A stretch of 14,594 nt of DNA from positions 1 through 14,594 of the forward strand of contig JAICUV010000062.1 in NCBI GenBank assembly GCA_025935655.1, read 5' to 3'. A model generated the notes under the pieces. That model was not told where the DNA came from. It saw nothing but the letters and a program-made list of their open reading frames with translations, and did not search any database. Each line of letters opens with the position of its first letter. Position 1 is the first letter of the stretch. The DNA comes from Chloroflexota bacterium (GTDB taxonomy: Bacteria; Chloroflexota; Limnocylindria; Limnocylindrales; CSP1-4). A program made the position numbers and the translations under genes. This document shows, in pieces, positions 12,477-14,594 of the stretch.

Positions 12477-13709
12477 ATGTCCGCGTCCCCGACCGCCGCC
12501 CGTCTCCGCGTTGCCCTCGTCGCCGCCGGCGTCCTCGCTGCCTTGGTGCCCGCGCCGGCCTCCGCCTCGATCGGGCCGGCGCCGATCACGGACGGCTCGG
12601 TGACGCCGTCGCTCACGTCGTCCTCGATCAAGCTGACGCGCGTCGCCAGCGGCCTCAACGACCCCGTGTTCATCACGAGCGCGAAGGACGGGACCCCGCG
12701 AACGTTCATCGTCGAGAAGGGCGGCCGGATCCTCGTCCGACGGAGCGGGACCATCCTGGCGACGCCCCTGCTCGACATCAGCGGCTCGGTGTCGACCGGC
12801 AGCGAGCAGGGCCTGCTGGGCCTCGCGTTCCACCCGTCGTTCAAGACCAACCGCAAGTTCTACGTGGACTACACGAACACGAGCGGCGACACCGTGATCC
12901 GCGAGTACAAGACCTCGTCCACGAACCCGGACCGCGTCCAGGCGGGGTCGGGACGGACGATCCTGCGGATCAACCAGCCGTACTCGAACCACAACGGCGG
13001 GATGCTGGCGTTCGGGCCCGGGGGCTACCTGTACATCGGGATGGGCGACGGCGGCAGCAGCAACGATCCCGGCAACCGGGCGCAGAGCCTGTCAACGCTG
13101 CTGGGCAAGGTGCTGCGCATCGACGTCAACGGCACGACGTCCACCAAGGCCTACCGCATCCCCTCCTCGAACCCGTATGTCGGGCGGACGGGCCTCGACG
13201 AGATCTGGCAGCGCGGCCTTCGCAACCCGTGGCGCTTCTCGTTCGACCGTTCGAACGGCAACCTCTGGATCGGGGACGTGGGCCAGGGAAGCTACGAGGA
13301 GGTGGACCGGGCCACGAACACGAGCGCCGGGCCGGGCAAGGCCTGGAACTGGGGCTGGCGCGTGATGGAGGGGCGCCACTGCCAAATGCCCTCGACCGGC
13401 TGCAACACGAGCGGCAAGCGGCTCCCGCTGTACGAGTACACGCACGCATCCAACGGCCGATGCGCGATCACCGGCGGCTATGTCTACCGCGGGACGAGAA
13501 TCCCGGCGCTCGTGGGCTGGTACGTCTTCGGCGACTACTGCAGCGGCGAGATCTTCGCGATACGCGCGAACGCGTCCTGGCCGCCGACCCGGGTGACGCT
13601 GGCCGGCGCCTCGAGCGGCCGGCAGATCAGCAGCTTCGGCGAGAACGCCACGGGCGAGCTGTACGTCGTCGACCTGCGGGGCAACATCTACGCGATCGGG
13701 GCGGGATGA
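12477..13709 (+). CDS. Secreted PQQ-dependent sugar dehydrogenase (soluble aldose dehydrogenase type)
   Basis: 410 residues from the ATG at 12477. A signal peptide is visible: positively charged start, hydrophobic core LVAAGVLAALV and cleavage likely after PASA (about residue 30). The mature part is a six-bladed beta-propeller of the GSDH/sorbosone dehydrogenase type, with EQGLLGLAFHPSF (110-122), NHNGG (H172, expected catalytic histidine), GYLYIGMGDGGSSNDPGN (183-200), GLRNPWRFSFD (R249), LWIGDVGQGSYEEVD and ITGGYVYRG...FGDYCSGEIFAI. It should oxidise aldoses outside the membrane with pyrroloquinoline quinone as cofactor. Cys302/Cys309 and Cys329/Cys355 may form disulfides, fitting export. 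An ATG at 12471 is an alternative start; AGG at 12467-12469 is 7 nt from 12477. No PQQ synthesis gene is in the window. A hairpin follows the stop. Confidence 0.9.
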   Translation: MSASPTAARLRVALVAAGVLAALVPAPASASIGPAPITDGSVTPSLTSSSIKLTRVASGLNDPVFITSAKDGTPRTFIVEKGGRILVRRSGTILATPLLDISGSVSTGSEQGLLGLAFHPSFKTNRKFYVDYTNTSGDTVIREYKTSSTNPDRVQAGSGRTILRINQPYSNHNGGMLAFGPGGYLYIGMGDGGSSNDPGNRAQSLSTLLGKVLRIDVNGTTSTKAYRIPSSNPYVGRTGLDEIWQRGLRNPWRFSFDRSNGNLWIGDVGQGSYEEVDRATNTSAGPGKAWNWGWRVMEGRHCQMPSTGCNTSGKRLPLYEYTHASNGRCAITGGYVYRGTRIPALVGWYVFGDYCSGEIFAIRANASWPPTRVTLAGASSGRQISSFGENATGELYVVDLRGNIYAIGAG

Positions 13710-13715
13710 GCGCGG

Positions 13716-13741
13716 CCCGGGGGTTCCCGTCGACCCCTGGG
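13716..13741 (+). terminator. Candidate terminator hairpin after the PQQ dehydrogenase gene
   Basis: CCCGGGGGT (13716-13724) can pair with ACCCCTGGG (13733-13741): a 9-bp stem with one G-U pair and an 8-nt loop, starting 6 nt after the stop codon. No T-tract follows, as is common for hairpin terminators in high-GC bacteria. It ends 5 nt before the -10 box of the next gene, which supports a separate transcript for the 75-residue protein. Confidence 0.5.
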
Positions 13742-13746
13742 ATCGC

Positions 13747-13752
13747 TAGCAT
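13747..13752 (+). promoter_or_regulatory. Predicted -10 box of the 75-residue protein
   Basis: TAGCAT lies 7 nt before the ATG at 13760 with no Shine-Dalgarno, the same layout as at other genes in the window. TTCCCG at 13724-13729 is a poor -35 candidate at 17-bp spacing, inside the hairpin. Confidence 0.45.
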
Positions 13753-13759
13753 CCGCCGC

Positions 13760-13987
13760 ATGACCGGGTACGCCGCCATGGGACGCGTCGAGCGCGGCCG
13801 GGTGCGCGCGCTCGCGTGGGACCGTGTCCCCGATGCCGACCTGGCGGTCGACGCCGCTCCCGCCGATGAGGCCCCGTGGCTCGTGGAGGCCGAGCCCGGC
13901 CCGGACCTCGTGGAGCAGTGGGGCCGGTTCCGCGACCAGCTGTCGATGACGACGTTCTTCCTGCTCGACGCCAACAGCTGGCGCTGA
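13760..13987 (+). CDS. Small protein of unknown function, 75 residues
   Basis: The protein begins MTGYAAMGRVERGRVRALAW and ends MTTFFLLDANSWR. It is charged, acidic in the middle (PDADLAVDAAPADEAPWLVEAEPGPDL) and has no signal peptide or membrane helix; the C-terminal part (WGRFRDQLSMTTFFLLD) looks like a short helix and strand. I recognise no domain. The ATG at 13760 is preferred for the TAGCAT box 7 nt upstream. A longer frame beginning at the ATG at 13706 would overlap the PQQ gene stop and run through the hairpin, and its extra residues look non-conserved. Third positions are nearly all G or C, as in the neighbours, which supports coding. The stop is 9 nt from the converging FAD oxidoreductase gene. 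Confidence 0.6.
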   Translation: MTGYAAMGRVERGRVRALAWDRVPDADLAVDAAPADEAPWLVEAEPGPDLVEQWGRFRDQLSMTTFFLLDANSWR

Positions 13988-13996
13988 CCGCGGGGG

Positions 13997-14594
13997 TCAG
14001 GCGGGCGGCGCCCCGAAGCGCGCGCTGTCGGTCGCCGTTCGCACGGCGGGATCCCGCGGGTCGGGCGCACCGAGGACGAGGTCGGCGACGTGGCGAGCGG
14101 ACGCCGGACCGGTCGAGATCCCCCACGGGCCGTGACCCGCGGCGATGAACAGGCGGTCGATGCCCGGCACGGCGCCGACCAGCGGGCGCCCATCGGCGGC
14201 GAGTGGCCGCGCGCACGCCCGCAGGCCGCGGGTGGGTGTGGCAGCGATCGCCGGCACGAATCGCGCGCCGCGCTCGCGGAGGCGGGCCTCCCACGCGCGC
14301 GGGTCGGGCTCGGCGGGCAGGAACGTCGACCCGAGCGATGACCGCCCGCCTGCGGTCACCAGGCTGAAGTCCCACGCACCCTGGTCTTCGCCGTCCGGCG
14401 TCGCCGGGGCGATCGCGGCGGCGACGCCGGTCTCCTCGACGACGTGGACGGGCGCCCGGCCGCCCAGCTCGAGCTCCACGATCACGCCCCACCGCGGCCG
14501 GATCGGGCGCCAGGCGCCGGTCGGGTCGATGAGCGCCGGGCTCCACGGGCCCGCCGCGACGACGACCGCGCCCGCAGGCTCGAGCCTCCCGTCC
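13997..14594 (-). CDS. FAD-dependent oxidoreductase, DAO family (partial, N-terminus outside window)
   Basis: The frame is open from the window end to a TGA at 13999-13997, giving 198 C-terminal residues. It opens with GAVVVAAGPWSPALID, the strand and turn typical of D-amino-acid-oxidase-type enzymes, then a long sheet domain. The C-terminal FAD-binding part is GRPLVGAVPGIDRLFIAAGH followed by GPWGISTGPASARHVADLVLG, which contacts the flavin in the family. RACARPLAADGRPLVG is the usual last substrate-domain segment. The enzyme should oxidise a secondary or primary amine (D-amino acid, glycine, sarcosine or similar); the missing N-terminus with the GxGxxG motif prevents a closer call. A GTG inside the visible part (14485) would be a much too late start. 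No partner gene is visible. Confidence 0.88.
   Translation of the reverse strand, partial: DGRLEPAGAVVVAAGPWSPALIDPTGAWRPIRPRWGVIVELELGGRAPVHVVEETGVAAAIAPATPDGEDQGAWDFSLVTAGGRSSLGSTFLPAEPDPRAWEARLRERGARFVPAIAATPTRGLRACARPLAADGRPLVGAVPGIDRLFIAAGHGPWGISTGPASARHVADLVLGAPDPRDPAVRTATDSARFGAPPA

Noticed and set aside
13706..13759. Start of the 75-residue gene at an ATG overlapping the PQQ dehydrogenase stop
   Set aside because: This would place the 9-bp hairpin and the TAGCAT box inside coding sequence; the ATG at 13760 fits the local start pattern better.
10316..13987. 1223-residue open frame on the plus strand
   Set aside because: Antisense to the M20 and DDAH-like genes and out of frame with the PQQ dehydrogenase; only its last 75 residues, from 13760, are a believable gene.

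Overview
The window is very GC-rich bacterial chromosome, densely packed and with almost every third codon position G or C. Promoter-like TANNNT boxes sit 6-8 nt before several start codons with no Shine-Dalgarno, which suggests many leaderless mRNAs. That style and the gene content fit a high-GC Chloroflexota (Limnocylindria-like) or a deep-branching Actinomycetota (Thermoleophilia-like). The sequence alone does not decide between them, and there is no rRNA or tRNA marker.

Layout. (1) At the left edge, on the minus strand, is a protein cut by the window end: an XRE-type helix-turn-helix followed by a domain that looks like a PD-(D/E)xK fold. (2) Positions 649-1130 hold no convincing gene. 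They hold a short hairpin, a 25-bp tandem repeat, a ~157-bp imperfect palindrome and a 24-bp tandem repeat. (3) A class-III (GSA-aminomutase-like) PLP aminotransferase (1131-2489) is followed 3 nt later by a 59-residue membrane protein. (4) Convergent to these lies a two-gene minus-strand operon, DUF1992 protein then GNAT acetyltransferase, joined by an ATGA overlap. (5) Divergent from it across a 101-bp promoter region runs a 1227-residue protein with three enzymatic parts: Fe-S Cas4/RecB-like nuclease, DEDD exonuclease and SF1 helicase. It overlaps an MFS transporter (ATGA), and a pentapeptide-repeat protein follows. (6) The next minus-strand operon is a DDAH/arginine-deiminase-like hydrolase, an M20 (ArgE/DapE) deacylase and a GNAT acetyltransferase with two C-terminal membrane helices. 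All junctions are 4-bp overlaps. (7) Divergent from that operon is a secreted PQQ-type sugar dehydrogenase, then a hairpin and a 75-residue protein of unknown function. (8) The right edge holds the C-terminal part of a DAO-type FAD oxidoreductase, cut by the window end.

How the genes may work together. The DDAH-like/M20/GNAT operon reads as a unit for breaking down or remodelling guanidino and N-acyl amino compounds, but its substrate cannot be read from sequence. The nuclease-helicase is probably a DNA end-processing or repair enzyme (TM0106/Dna2-like architecture). Its MFS and pentapeptide neighbours are co-oriented, but no shared function is obvious. I found no CRISPR array, transposase, phage gene or recognised defence operon. 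The candidates most worth a second look are the structured intergenic element at 697-968, the three-part nuclease-helicase, and the hydrolase-deacylase-acetyltransferase operon.
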